A stretch of DNA of 64,000 nt from Cytobacillus firmus (GTDB lineage Bacteria; Bacillota; Bacilli; Bacillales; Cytobacillaceae), in assembly GCF_023612095.1 (NCBI RefSeq), contig NZ_CP086235.1, positions 2,925,501-2,989,500 on the forward strand, written 5' to 3'. The notes under the pieces are model-generated. The model searched no databases. It worked only from the letters and a program-made list of their open reading frames with translations, and was not told the origin of the DNA. Made by a program: the position numbers and the translations under genes. This document shows positions 9,778 to 19,381 of the stretch, piece by piece (within the stretch, counting starts at the first letter, position 1; every line of letters starts with the position of its first letter).

Positions 9778-10676
9778 ATTGTATTCCCCTTTCTCTTTTG
9801 CAAATCTTCCTTAATCAATTGAGAAAGAACATTCGCCAGTATTTGTCCGGCTGTTTTCGGAGCAACGATTCCAGGCAGGCCAGGAGCGAGCAGTGCTTTT
9901 ACTCCCCGTTTTTCTGCGTAGCGGAAATCAGTGCCTCCGGGTTTTGAAGCCAGGTCAATGATAAGCGTATGTGTCGGCATCTTCGATATGACGGACGCTG
10001 TTACAACTAAATGGGGAGCTGTGTTTATGCAAATATCAACATCTTTTACCGCATCCTCAATTTCCTTCAGGTTAAATGGGGTTAAGCCCATTTCCGTTAT
10101 CCTGGCGATGTGCTCACTTTTTCTCGCCCCCACCTTTACTTTTGCACCAAGTGCATGAAAGGTTCTTGCTACACTCATTCCAACTCTGCCAAGGCCTATA
10201 ACGGCAATGTTAGAACCATGAATGGTGAAATCTGTATGCTGGATTGCCATCATAATGGTTCCTTCAACTGTTGGAATGGAATTATAAATAGCTACATCAT
10301 CACGTTCAAATAATTGAACAAGACGGCGGTCCGCCGATTTGGTTACTCCGGTTAAATATGAATTGGTTATGCCCGAATAAACTGTACAGTGGGCCGGAGT
10401 CTGGGAGAGGATTTCCTCTTCAAAAGTTACTTTTTCATTGGAGAAAATCGTTTCAATCTGCCCCTCCAGACCCGTTCCGGGAACAGGCAGGATAATTGCG
10501 TCTATATTGGTAAAGTCCACTTCATCTATTTTTTCTTTTACCGCGCCTGAGAACGCATGATCAAGCTGCTCAAAACCAATTAATGCGAGCTTTGCATCAA
10601 GCTCGGTCAGTTTACGGATGATTTCGAGCTGCCTTGCATCACCGCCGATGACTGCAATTTGGGTTCCTGTCAGCAT
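9774..10676 (-). CDS. spoVFA: Dipicolinate synthase subunit A
   Basis: This 300-residue NAD(P)-dependent subunit oxidises the DapA product to dipicolinic acid. An N-terminal domain is followed by a Rossmann fold with GLGRVG near residue 162. The start ATG has AAGGTGAG upstream. In B. subtilis the spoVFAB operon is driven by SigmaK in the mother cell. A possible SigmaK-like site lies about 230 bases upstream here. The neighbours asd, dapG and dapA supply the substrate. Confidence 0.96.
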   Translation of the reverse strand: MLTGTQIAVIGGDARQLEIIRKLTELDAKLALIGFEQLDHAFSGAVKEKIDEVDFTNIDAIILPVPGTGLEGQIETIFSNEKVTFEEEILSQTPAHCTVYSGITNSYLTGVTKSADRRLVQLFERDDVAIYNSIPTVEGTIMMAIQHTDFTIHGSNIAVIGLGRVGMSVARTFHALGAKVKVGARKSEHIARITEMGLTPFNLKEIEDAVKDVDICINTAPHLVVTASVISKMPTHTLIIDLASKPGGTDFRYAEKRGVKALLAPGLPGIVAPKTAGQILANVLSQLIKEDLQKRKGNTI

Positions 10677-10903
10677 GCAACACTCACCTTCTTTTTTCTT
10701 TCTTTTTAAGAAAGCATTTATTTTTGAAGCCTACAACTTCATGACTCCTGGTAAAAAGTATCCTCGCACCGGCAACGCCGCTTTACTAAGCAGTTGCACA
10801 AGACAGCAATTGCAAGCAGTTTTATCTTTAAAAGTAATGGCGTTAGAATTGGGCCGGCAAATCAATTAATAACCATAAGTTTGTAATGAACTACTTCAAC
10901 ATC

Positions 10904-10931
10904 TTATGTATGAACGGGGCAATAGGTGAGT
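10904..10931 (-). promoter_or_regulatory. Possible SigmaK promoter for spoVFA
   Basis: On the minus strand, AC at 10930-10931 lies 17 bases before CATACATAA at 10904-10912. This is one mismatch from the SigmaK pattern AC-N16/17-CATANNNTA. B. subtilis spoVFA is SigmaK-dependent. The implied leader of about 220 bases is long, so this is tentative. Confidence 0.3.
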
Positions 10932-11012
10932 TTTCCACTTAAAAGAAACTGGGTCAAAGTTAGAAGGGATTTATAAGGGGATTGAGAAAGTAAACTTCCC
11001 GGTAAAAACAAA

Positions 11013-11031
11013 AAGGACCTAACCGGCCCTT
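11013..11031 (-). terminator. Terminator after ymxH
   Basis: A 7-bp stem AAGGGCC/GGTCCTT (one G-U) with loop GGTTA is followed by TTTGTTTTT on the minus strand. It begins 10 bases past the ymxH stop. Confidence 0.7.
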
Positions 11032-11040
11032 CCTTCAAAA

Positions 11041-11298
11041 CTATTCCTGCTGATCTTCAGATTCCGGGATATCAATAATGATCATGTCATTTCCTATTTT
11101 CCTGATATGCTGCCATGAGACCCGGATTTCATCCCCCTGGCGCATGAAGCCGAACCACTTTAATGAAGGGATGAGCAATGCCTGAATCTGCCCGCTTTTT
11201 TCATTTATTTCAAGGTCTGTCTGCCCAAGTACTCCCAGCCGTTCTGCACGCTTCACATCCACAATTTCCTTTCCGCTCAGCTCACTTAATCTCATCAT
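11041..11298 (-). CDS. ymxH: YlmC/YmxH family PRC-barrel sporulation protein
   Basis: This 85-residue protein belongs to the YlmC/YmxH family, with a PRC-barrel-like fold (MRLSELSGKEIVDV...RLGVLGQTDL). The two adjacent ATG codons follow GGAGG. The family is common in endospore formers, and a paralogue sits near sigG/spoIIG. The molecular role is not established. It stands between the mlpA and ymxH terminators, so it may be its own short unit or read from mlpA. Confidence 0.88.
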   Translation of the reverse strand: MMRLSELSGKEIVDVKRAERLGVLGQTDLEINEKSGQIQALLIPSLKWFGFMRQGDEIRVSWQHIRKIGNDMIIIDIPESEDQQE

Positions 11299-11367
11299 CT
11301 GCCCTCCTTTTCTCTTCTCTATATTCTTATCGTTCAGCCTGAAGTTTTAGAAGTCCAGGCCAAAAAG

Positions 11368-11395
11368 AAAACAGCCTGCATGATACAGGCTGTTT
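11368..11395 (-). terminator. Terminator after mlpA
   Basis: A 10-bp stem AAACAGCCTG/CAGGCTGTTT is followed by TCTTTTT on the minus strand, 27 bases past the mlpA stop. Confidence 0.85.
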
Positions 11396-11421
11396 CTCCA
11401 ATTTCGCAATTGAACTAAATG

Positions 11422-12657
11422 TTAAAGATTTTTCGGAAGTTCTCCATCCGGACTTATTAAAGCCACTGAATAATGATCTGTGAAAATGGAATTCGCCATA
11501 TTATTCACACCCTGCATGGAAACTGCGTCGATTTCATCCACGATTTCATCCATAGACCGATGGCGGCCCAGAAGCAGTTCATTTTTGCCATTGCGGCTCA
11601 TCCTGCTGTTTGTGCTTTCAAGGCTTAGCATTAAGCTTCCTTTGAGCTGCTCTTTACTGTTATTAAGCTCTTTATCTGTGATGCCTTCTTTTTTAAGAGT
11701 GGCAAGGGTTTCCTGAATCGTATCAAAAAGAACATCCAGCTGTTTTGCTCCCGTTCCGCCGTAAAGCGTCACTATTCCGCTATCCTGGAAGGCAGAATGA
11801 TAAGAGAAAACTGAATAAGCCAATCCTTTTTGTTCCCTGACATCCTGGAATAAGCGGCTGCTCATGCTTCCACCCAAAATATTATTTAAAACAATCAGGT
11901 TGTATATTTCCTCATGCCCTACCTGCAGACCTTCAAAGCCTAAGCAAAGATGAGCCTGCTCGGTATCCTTTTTACGGGCAAGATGGTTTGAATGAAACTC
12001 AGGCTTCTGCTCTGTACGTTCTCTCTTACCGCCTTCGTAGGCTCCAAAGTACTTTTCAACTTCTTTGATGAAAGATTCCTCAATATTTCCGGCAATGGAA
12101 ATCACAATATTTTCAGGCGTGTATGTTTCATGCATATACTGTTTTAATGTTTCGCCATTAAACGCGGCCAGCGTTCCTTCAGTACCAAGAATCGGATAGC
12201 CAAGTGAGTGGTTCTCGTAGATTGCTTTGCTCAAAAGATCATGAACGATATCGTCAGGCGTGTCTTCATACATTTTGATTTCTTCGTAAACAACATTCTT
12301 TTCTTTGTTCAGTTCCTCATCCACAAACGTAGAGTTAAAAAACATATCAGAAAGCACTTCAAGAGCAAAATCAGAATGGGTATCCAGTACTTTTGCATAG
12401 TAGCATGTATATTCTTTTGAAGTGAAGGCGTTCACCTGCCCGCCAATACTGTCAAAGCTCTCAGCAATTTCCCGGGCTGTTCTCGTTTTCGTTCCTTTGA
12501 AGAACATATGCTCAAGGAAATGAGAAATTCCATTATTCTCGGGAATTTCATTTCTTGAACCTGTTCCGATCCATACTCCTATCGCTACAGAACGGACGGT
12601 TGGAATGTTTTCTAGTACGACTCTTACCCCGTTTTGGCATGTATATTTCTTGATCAA
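11422..12657 (-). CDS. mlpA: M16 family zinc peptidase MlpA (YmxG)
   Basis: This insulinase/mitochondrial-processing-peptidase-like metalloprotease carries the inverted zinc motif HFLEH (residues 46-50), the E of which is the catalytic base. The C-terminal M16 domain occupies the second half. I place the start at a TTG at 12657, preceded by GGAGG at 7 bases. This gives 411 residues beginning (M)IKKYTCQNGV, which matches the family better than the ATG 11 codons upstream. In B. subtilis MlpA was tied to regulation of extracellular protease (aprE) expression. It lies just after ylxY with 42 bases between them. Confidence 0.93.
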   Translation of the reverse strand: MIKKYTCQNGVRVVLENIPTVRSVAIGVWIGTGSRNEIPENNGISHFLEHMFFKGTKTRTAREIAESFDSIGGQVNAFTSKEYTCYYAKVLDTHSDFALEVLSDMFFNSTFVDEELNKEKNVVYEEIKMYEDTPDDIVHDLLSKAIYENHSLGYPILGTEGTLAAFNGETLKQYMHETYTPENIVISIAGNIEESFIKEVEKYFGAYEGGKRERTEQKPEFHSNHLARKKDTEQAHLCLGFEGLQVGHEEIYNLIVLNNILGGSMSSRLFQDVREQKGLAYSVFSYHSAFQDSGIVTLYGGTGAKQLDVLFDTIQETLATLKKEGITDKELNNSKEQLKGSLMLSLESTNSRMSRNGKNELLLGRHRSMDEIVDEIDAVSMQGVNNMANSIFTDHYSVALISPDGELPKNL

Positions 12658-12699
12658 ATAAATTCCTCCTGTTCTGAAACCCAAAGACATACGCTTACA

Positions 12700-13716
12700 T
12701 TAGTTTATATTATTATTGTTATTTTTTCCAAAATCCTGATTATTATTTTCCCTATACTGGATTCTCTTCTCGCTTAACAGCTCGGATACTGTTCCAATCT
12801 CCAGGTTCTTCTGCTTAAGCCCTGTTATAAGTCTATCAAGTGATTTTTCGGTGGATTCTGTAGGATGCATCAGGATCAGTGATCCATTGTTGACCTTTGA
12901 TAACACTCTGTTTACCAGTACATCCGGGGCGGGCTTCCTCCAATCCACTGTATCAACAGTCCACATGACAGTGCCCAGGTTTTTCTCGGCAGCAATCTTC
13001 ACTGTTTCATCTCTATAGCTGCCGCTTGGAGGAGCAAACCATGTAATAGGCTTACTCAGCTTTTCATCCATTGTGGCTTCAATCACATCATTTGTTTTTT
13101 GTATTTCTTCCCTTGTCCTTGCGGAAGAGATCACTTTCATATCGGGATGAGTGTACGAATGGTTGCCTACTTCATGGCCTGCATCCATAATCATTCTGGC
13201 GAGTTCAGGATTATTCTTTACCCATCTTCCTTCAAGAAAAAAACTTGCTGACACATTATGTTCCTTTAAAGTGGCCAGCATACCGGATAAATATTCATTT
13301 CCCCATGCTACATTAATGATGAAGCTGACCATCGGTTTATCAGGATGGCCTTTATATACTGGTGACGGCGGCAGGTCCTTTAACTTCACCTTCGGTTCAA
13401 TTTGTTTAAATACAAGCTTATCTTCATTGAACTTTTTGCCTGACTTCATCTTCCTATACGACGCCTCAACATCTACTTCAATTCCGTTAAGGCCGGGAAT
13501 GGCTTTCCATACAGGGTCTATTTTTGCATCCTGTGGAGGAATGCTGAATTCTTCTTTTTTTGCTGTAATTTCTTCATATAGGGAATCCTTTGGCTTGGAA
13601 ACAGTTATGGCATCTGTTTCTTGTTTAAGGCCTGATACATACTGATCAGTAAAAGGATTATTGATAAAAACAAGTGCCATTACAAACATGATCGTAATAT
13701 GGATAAACTTTCTCAT
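12700..13716 (-). CDS. ylxY: Polysaccharide deacetylase family sporulation protein YlxY
   Basis: This 338-residue protein has an N-terminal signal/anchor helix (about residues 5-20). A NodB-homology domain (about 125-315) contains FIINVAWGNE, HEVGNHSYTHPDMK (metal-binding H-x3-H) and WFAPPSGSYRDE. It probably acts on cell-wall or spore-cortex glycan outside the membrane. The first conserved Asp motif reads NVAWGN instead of the usual TFDDG, so catalytic activity is doubtful. The C-terminus is Asn-rich. The ATG follows GGAGG. It lies between pnp and mlpA as in B. subtilis. Confidence 0.9.
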   Translation of the reverse strand: MRKFIHITIMFVMALVFINNPFTDQYVSGLKQETDAITVSKPKDSLYEEITAKKEEFSIPPQDAKIDPVWKAIPGLNGIEVDVEASYRKMKSGKKFNEDKLVFKQIEPKVKLKDLPPSPVYKGHPDKPMVSFIINVAWGNEYLSGMLATLKEHNVSASFFLEGRWVKNNPELARMIMDAGHEVGNHSYTHPDMKVISSARTREEIQKTNDVIEATMDEKLSKPITWFAPPSGSYRDETVKIAAEKNLGTVMWTVDTVDWRKPAPDVLVNRVLSKVNNGSLILMHPTESTEKSLDRLITGLKQKNLEIGTVSELLSEKRIQYRENNNQDFGKNNNNNIN

Positions 13717-13830
13717 TCTTCATGCCTCCTTCAATTCATAGTATGATTTGAAGGGACAAGGTAGAACGGAACCCAGTAACAAAGGTATGCAGTATAAGGC
13801 AAGAGCCAATGGAAATTCGTATATGTAAAA

Positions 13831-13850
13831 AGCCAGGGTTTCCCCTGGCT
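13831..13850 (-). terminator. Terminator after pnp
   Basis: An 8-bp stem AGCCAGGG/CCCTGGCT with a 4-base loop is followed by TTTTTACAT on the minus strand, about 50 bases past the pnp stop. Confidence 0.85.
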
Positions 13851-13900
13851 TTTAGGAAAATCGCCACGCAAAATGCTTCTCTTTTAAATAGAGGTTAGTA

Positions 13901-16020
13901 TTATTGCTGTGCTTTTTCCTTTTGCTCACGCTGTTCACGCAATACGGCTTTGCGGGAAAGATTTACGCGGCCTTGTTTATCGATCTCAGTAACTTTTACC
14001 AGAAGTTCGTCACCAATGGATAGCACATCTTCCACTTTCCCAACACGCTCTTCAGCAAGTTCTGAAATGTGAACTAATCCATCTTTACCAGAGAAGATTT
14101 CAACAAATGCACCGAATTTTTCAATCCGTTTTACCTTGCCCAGATACATTTGTCCAACTTCCACTTCACGTACGATATCTTCAATAATCTTCTTCGCTTT
14201 TTGATTCATTTCTTCATTTACAGATGAAATGAATACTGTTCCATCTTGTTCAATATCAATCTTAACGCCTGTTTCTTCGATGATCTTATTGATCTGTTTT
14301 CCGCTCGGCCCAATTACATCACGGATTTTGTCAGGGTTGATTGACATCATCAGAATCTTAGGAGCATATTCAGACAGCTCTTTTCTTGGCTGTTCAATAG
14401 TGCTCAGCATGGAATCCAGAATCTGCATGCGGCCTTTCTTCGCCTGCTGCAGTGCTTCTTCCAGAATCTCACGGGACAGACCTTCAATCTTAATATCCAT
14501 TTGCAGAGCAGTAACTCCCTTAGAGGTACCCGCCACTTTGAAGTCCATATCTCCAAGGTGATCTTCCATACCCTGAATGTCTGTCAGGATTGAATAATGC
14601 TCGCCTGATTTAATTAGACCCATTGCTATACCGGCAACCGGAGCTTTAATAGGCACACCTGCATCCATCATAGCCAGAGTACTTGCACAAATACTTGCCT
14701 GTGATGTTGAACCATTTGATTCCAGCACCTCTGATACAAGACGAATCGTATAAGGGAAATCCTTTTCAGAAGGAATAATCGGCTCAAGAGCACGTTCCCC
14801 AAGAGCACCATGCCCGATTTCACGGCGGCCCGGCCCTCTAATTGGCCCAGTTTCACCTACACTGAAATTAGGGAAGTTGTAATGGTGCATGAATCTTTTT
14901 CTTCTTCAATTCCCAGTCCGTCCAGAATCTGTACATCTCCAAGAGCTCCTAATGTACAAATGCTCAATGCCTGAGTTTGTCCGCGTGTAAACAAACCTGA
15001 ACCATGTGTACGCGGCAGAAGGTCTACTTCTGAGGACAGCGGGCGGATGACATCCAATCCGCGTCCATCCGGACGCACTTTATCTTCTGTTATTAAGCGG
15101 CGAACTTCAGCTTTAACAATTTTATCAAGGATCTTCCTGATTTGCTTAAGCTTGTCGTCGTCTGCCTCTTCACCTTCATATTTAGCTGTGATTTCTTCTT
15201 TAACTGCTTTTATGGCTGCTTCACGTGCATGTTTCTCCTGCACCTGGATAGCTTGAATCATATCCTTCTCACAGATGCCGCGAACTTCCGCTTCTAAGTT
15301 CTGGTCAACCTGGTATAAAACAATGTCCATCTTCTCTTTCCCGATTTCAGATGCAATTTCTTCCTGGAAAGCAATAAGGCGTTTAATTTCCTCATGACCA
15401 AACATAATTGCTTCAAGCATCGTTTCCTCAGGCACTTCCTCTGCGCCTGCTTCAACCATGTTAATCGCATCTTTTGTACCCGCTACAACAAGGGTGATAT
15501 CGCTTTTTTCAGCCTGTTCTACAGATGGATTAATGATAAATTCTCCATCGATGCGGCCTACGCTGACTCCAGCAATCGGTCCGCCAAATGGAATATCCGA
15601 CACAGAAAGGGCTAATGATGAACCGAACATTGCAGCCATTTCTGATGAGCAGTTTTGATCCACACTCATCACCATGCTTACAACCTGTACATCATTTCTG
15701 AAACCGTCAGCGAATAATGGACGGATAGGCCTGTCAATTAAACGGCTTGCCAAAATCGCTTTTTCACTTGGACGGCCCTCTCTCTTAATAAAACCGCCCG
15801 GAATCTTACCAACAGCATACAAACGTTCTTCATAGTTAACTGTCAGTGGAAAGAAATCCAGATTTTTTGGTTCTTTTGATGCTGTAGCTGTACTTAAAAC
15901 TACAGTATCACCGTAGCGCACTAAAACTGCACCGTTAGCCTGTTTAGCCAGCTGGCCAATCTCTACGGTCAATTTGCGCCCAGCCCAATCAAGGCTGTAG
16001 ACATGTTTATCTTGTCCCAT
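13901..16020 (-). pseudogene. pnp: Polynucleotide phosphorylase, frameshifted
   Basis: This is the phosphate-dependent 3'-5' exoribonuclease of RNA decay and cold adaptation. The upstream part holds the first RNase PH domain and the alpha-helical linker ([30 protein letters not shown]). The downstream part holds the second RNase PH domain, a KH domain ([11 protein letters not shown]) and an S1 domain ([15 protein letters not shown]). The frame breaks at an A5 tract (plus-strand T5, 14896-14900). One more A restores [13 protein letters not shown] and a full product of about 705 residues. I start at the ATG at 16020, with GAGAGGGG upstream. No stop or deletion other than the one-base shift is seen, so an indel error is likely. 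Confidence 0.88.
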
Positions 16021-16281
16021 AATTGTACCCCTCTCTGCATTCACTTAAGGACAGGCGTCAATTCTGCCTGGTCCGTTTAATTGTTAATTTCCTGCGAAGA
16101 CGCAAAAGTTCATGGCTTTGCATTGCCCGCAGTCCAGTTTTATATAAAAGCATGAAATGCTCGTTAATCATAATAAAATTAGGCATCTTATAGTATGCAC
16201 AATTTTCCCGTTTGCTAAAATAGGATAAGTTATGTATGTACATGATCAGGAACAAAATTCAAGTTTTTAAAGCTAATAAAA

Positions 16282-16302
16282 AAGCGGGAAAAAATCCCGC
16301 TT
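16282..16302 (-). terminator. Terminator after rpsO
   Basis: An 8-bp stem AAGCGGGA/TCCCGCTT is followed by TTTTATTAGC on the minus strand, 8 bases past the rpsO stop. Another 230 AT-rich bases separate it from pnp. Confidence 0.88.
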
Positions 16303-16309
16303 CTGTTGA

Positions 16310-16664
<355 letters not shown>

Positions 16665-16670
16665 TTACTT

Positions 16671-16699
16671 AGAATACAACTTTTTATGACAAAAAGCAA
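16671..16699 (-). promoter_or_regulatory. SigmaA promoter of rpsO
   Basis: On the minus strand a -35 TTGCTT (16694-16699) and a -10 TATTCT (16671-16676) are spaced 17 bases apart, just downstream of the ribC stop. Confidence 0.65.
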
Positions 16700-16701
16700 G
16701 G

Positions 16702-17652
16702 CTAAACCCTGTTTTTCTCAAAATATTGCTCAGTCTGCTGTTTATCCTTTTCGATTTGCGCAATTAACTCCTGAACGCCGGCAAATTTCCTTTCGCTTCT
16801 AAGATGCTTATGCCATTCAACGGTAACCTTCCTGCCATAAATATCTGAAGTGAAATCAAAAATATGGACTTCAACTGATGGCCTGTCCCCTTTTTCCTGA
16901 TTAAAAGTAGGTTTGTAGCCGACATTACAGACGCCTTCATACCAGCTGCCATCTACTGAGAATCTTACAGCATATACACCGGGAGGGGGAATGATGCAAT
17001 CATCAGAAACGTCAACATTCGCTGTAGGAAAGCCGATTGTCCGGCCTCTCTTATCACCATGAACAACGATTCCGGATGTTTTATAATATCTTCCTAAAAG
17101 GCCGGAAAGCTCACCCGTTTTCCCTTCGCGAATATATTTCCTTATTAGCGTAGAACTGATTTTTTCGTCTTCTTTTGCCAGCTTTGCAACGACAGAGTAA
17201 TCAAATTGATCTCTAGAATGGAACAGCAATGTTTCCATTGTGCCGCGTCCCATTCGTCCATAGGAATAATCAAAGCCTGCCACGACATGTTTTGCATTAA
17301 GACCAATCAGGTATTGGTCCACAAACTCCTGTGGCAGCAGATTAGCAAATTCCCTTGTAAAGTTGATAACAAACAAATAATCTATACCTAGATCTGCTAT
17401 GATGCCAATTTTGTCTTCAAGAGGCGTAATATACTCCACATGCTGAACGCTTTTCCCCAAAACGACCGAGGGATGAGGATCAAATGTCATGACAGCACTT
17501 TTTAATCCTTTTTGTTCAGCTATCGACCTTGCTTCACGGATGACTTTCTGATGACCCAGATGAACACCATCAAAATAGCCAAGTGCTATTGCCAATTCAG
17601 GCATTTCGTTTTTATCCATTCGATGGGGATGATGTATATGAATAACTTCCAT
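16702..17652 (-). CDS. ribC: Bifunctional riboflavin kinase / FAD synthetase
   Basis: The enzyme converts riboflavin to FMN and then FAD. The 316-residue product has an N-terminal FMN adenylyltransferase domain with the nucleotidyl-transferase motif GYFDGVHLGH (26-35) and a later segment SSTLIRKYI. A C-terminal riboflavin kinase domain (about 185-305) contains RGRTIGFPTANV. The symbol is ribC in B. subtilis and ribF elsewhere. The start follows AAAAGGTGAA. It is probably co-transcribed with truB, 66 bases upstream. I see no FMN riboswitch in front of it. Confidence 0.95.
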   Translation of the reverse strand: MEVIHIHHPHRMDKNEMPELAIALGYFDGVHLGHQKVIREARSIAEQKGLKSAVMTFDPHPSVVLGKSVQHVEYITPLEDKIGIIADLGIDYLFVINFTREFANLLPQEFVDQYLIGLNAKHVVAGFDYSYGRMGRGTMETLLFHSRDQFDYSVVAKLAKEDEKISSTLIRKYIREGKTGELSGLLGRYYKTSGIVVHGDKRGRTIGFPTANVDVSDDCIIPPPGVYAVRFSVDGSWYEGVCNVGYKPTFNQEKGDRPSVEVHIFDFTSDIYGRKVTVEWHKHLRSERKFAGVQELIAQIEKDKQQTEQYFEKNRV

Positions 17653-17718
17653 ATTAATAATTCACCTTTTCTCTACAGAGCCTGGACCTATATAAATGCA
17701 CAGCTTTTAAACGAGTGC

Positions 17719-18636
17719 TTATTGATCATTCCTTAACACCTTTACTGGCTTCATTAACCCTGGTTTGCGGGGGTGATGCTCATAAATCGCCAGAACAAGA
17801 CCTTGCTCTTCTTCTACTGCGATTGGGCCTCTAGTGTCGAGCAAATGATCAGGGATAGTTAATACAGCCCCATTTTTTACTTTCTCTGCTACTTTATCAC
17901 TTATATGAAATTTCGGCAAATGAGAAATCGCAGCCTCCATCGGCCTAAGAACCTCGTCCATTGTTCCCTTCTCGGCCCTGTCTTCTATTTCTTCAAAAGT
18001 CAGGCAATCATCAAGTTTGAGTGAGGCAGACTGGATTCTTACCAGTTCAGACATATGGGCAGGATATCCCAGTTCACTCCCAATCATGACCGCAAGCGTA
18101 CGGATGTATGTACCTTTGCTGCAGGCTACACGGAAACGGAAGGTAATATTCTCATCCTCAAACATCTCTCTCTCATCGAGAAGTTCAATTGAGTAGATAG
18201 TTACTTTCCTGGAAGGCCGTTCCACTTCTATTCCCTGTCTTGCATATTCATAGAGGCGCTTGCCATTCACCTTTACTGCTGAATACATGGGGGGTGTCTG
18301 TATAATTTCCCCTGTCAGGCTTTGGAGCACTTTCATCACCTGATTTCTGGAAATAGGTGATGAAACATCTTTCCTTTCTACAACTTCACCAGATGCATCT
18401 TCTGTTGTCGTAGAAAAGCCGATTGTAACTTCTCCCTCATAAGATTTCCCTGCGTCTGTTATGTATTCGGCCACCTTCGTTGCCCTCCCAAGGCAGATGG
18501 GAAGTACTCCTGTCACGTCAGGGTCCAGTGTTCCGGTGTGGCCGATTCTTTTCATTCGCAGAATCTTCCGCAGCCTGAACACACAATCATGGGAAGTCAT
18601 TCCCTTAGGTTTAAAAAGCGGCAAAATCCCTTCCAT
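17719..18636 (-). CDS. truB: tRNA pseudouridine(55) synthase
   Basis: The enzyme makes pseudouridine 55 in the tRNA T-loop. The 305-residue product has the catalytic aspartate in GTLDPDVTG (D38), the KPKGMTSHD motif at the N-terminus and a C-terminal PUA-like domain. I use the ATG at 18636, with AGGTGG upstream. The in-frame codons upstream of it (to 18648) do not match the family start MEGILPL. It begins just downstream of the rbfA terminator and is followed by ribC. Confidence 0.96.
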   Translation of the reverse strand: MEGILPLFKPKGMTSHDCVFRLRKILRMKRIGHTGTLDPDVTGVLPICLGRATKVAEYITDAGKSYEGEVTIGFSTTTEDASGEVVERKDVSSPISRNQVMKVLQSLTGEIIQTPPMYSAVKVNGKRLYEYARQGIEVERPSRKVTIYSIELLDEREMFEDENITFRFRVACSKGTYIRTLAVMIGSELGYPAHMSELVRIQSASLKLDDCLTFEEIEDRAEKGTMDEVLRPMEAAISHLPKFHISDKVAEKVKNGAVLTIPDHLLDTRGPIAVEEEQGLVLAIYEHHPRKPGLMKPVKVLRNDQ

Positions 18637-18672
18637 TATATGTACCACCTTGTCTATATATTTTTAGAAAAA

Positions 18673-18699
18673 AATGGATAGACAAAGTGTCTATCCATT
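18673..18699 (-). terminator. Terminator between rbfA and truB
   Basis: A perfect 12-bp stem AATGGATAGACA/TGTCTATCCATT with a 3-base loop is followed by a T7 run on the minus strand, 4 bases past the rbfA stop. It should strongly limit readthrough of the nusA-infB transcript into truB-ribC. Confidence 0.9.
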
Positions 18700-18702
18700 C
18701 CA

Positions 18703-19083
18703 TTATTCTTCATCTTTGGAGCGTTCCTCATCTTTGGAACGGCCTTCGTCCTGGATTTGATGAAGCAACGAGTCGATACGGTTGCCGTAGTCGATTGATT
18801 CATCAAATTCGAATAGGATTTCCGGTGTTTTCCGCAGCCGGATTCGCTGGCCGATTTCAGATCGGATAAAGCCTTTTGCTTTAGCCAGCCCGCGAAGCGT
18901 ATTTTCTCTTTGTTCCTCATCACCCAGAACTGAAATAAACACGGTTGCCTGCTGGAGATCCCCGGTTACTTGAACATCAGTGACTGTTACAAAACCAACC
19001 CGCGGATCCTTGATTTTTCGGCTGATGATTTCGCCCAGTTCTTTTTTCATTTGTTCCCCAACTCTATTTGCTCTAAGGCTCAT
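18703..19083 (-). CDS. rbfA: 30S ribosome-binding factor A
   Basis: RbfA is a late 30S maturation factor with a KH-like fold that binds near the 16S 5' end and matters in the cold. The 126-residue product has the usual core ([39 protein letters not shown]). The C-terminus ends in two identical six-residue units, [12 protein letters not shown], encoded by near-identical 18-base repeats. This makes the acidic tail longer than in most relatives. The ATG lies 16 bases after the ylxP stop with AAGAGGTGATAT upstream. Confidence 0.95.
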   Translation of the reverse strand: MSLRANRVGEQMKKELGEIISRKIKDPRVGFVTVTDVQVTGDLQQATVFISVLGDEEQRENTLRGLAKAKGFIRSEIGQRIRLRKTPEILFEFDESIDYGNRIDSLLHQIQDEGRSKDEERSKDEE

Positions 19084-19099
19084 TCTATATCACCTCTTC

Positions 19100-19381
19100 T
19101 TAAAGCCACTCTAAATCTGTAATTGTCCGTTCAATTTCCGGGAACGAATCAATCATTTTCAGAGCATTTTGCAGCTCGTGCTCAGTTGAAACCTGAGTGG
19201 ATGAAACGGCCACAATGGCAATTTTAGTCCGCTGCCATAGGTCCTGATAGTCCACCTCAGATACAGAAACATTGTATCTTTGTTTCAGCCGGGTTAAAAT
19301 GCGCTGCAAAACAGCCCGTTTTTCTTTCAAAGAATGTGTGTCATAAATGATACATTCACAGGCAGCAAGCCCAATTATCAT
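19100..19381 (-). CDS. ylxP: YlxP family DUF503 protein
   Basis: This 93-residue DUF503 protein (CECIIYDTHSLKEKRAVLQR) lies between infB and rbfA. The family is conserved at this locus in Firmicutes, and the context suggests a role in ribosome biogenesis, but the function is unproven. Its ATG overlaps the infB stop by one base (TAATG), implying coupled translation. Confidence 0.92.
   Translation of the reverse strand: MIIGLAACECIIYDTHSLKEKRAVLQRILTRLKQRYNVSVSEVDYQDLWQRTKIAIVAVSSTQVSTEHELQNALKMIDSFPEIERTITDLEWL

Larger units (their letters stand above)
10677..11040. other. Noncoding spacer between ymxH and spoVFA
   Basis: This 364-base gap holds the ymxH terminator and a weak SigmaK-like promoter match. 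Otherwise it is AT-rich sequence ending in the spoVFA ribosome binding site. I see no ORF with a credible ribosome site on either strand. Confidence 0.6.

Noticed and set aside
10618..10869. Plus-strand ORF of 83 codons upstream of spoVFA
   Set aside because: Starts inside spoVFA antisense and has no ribosome site or family features.
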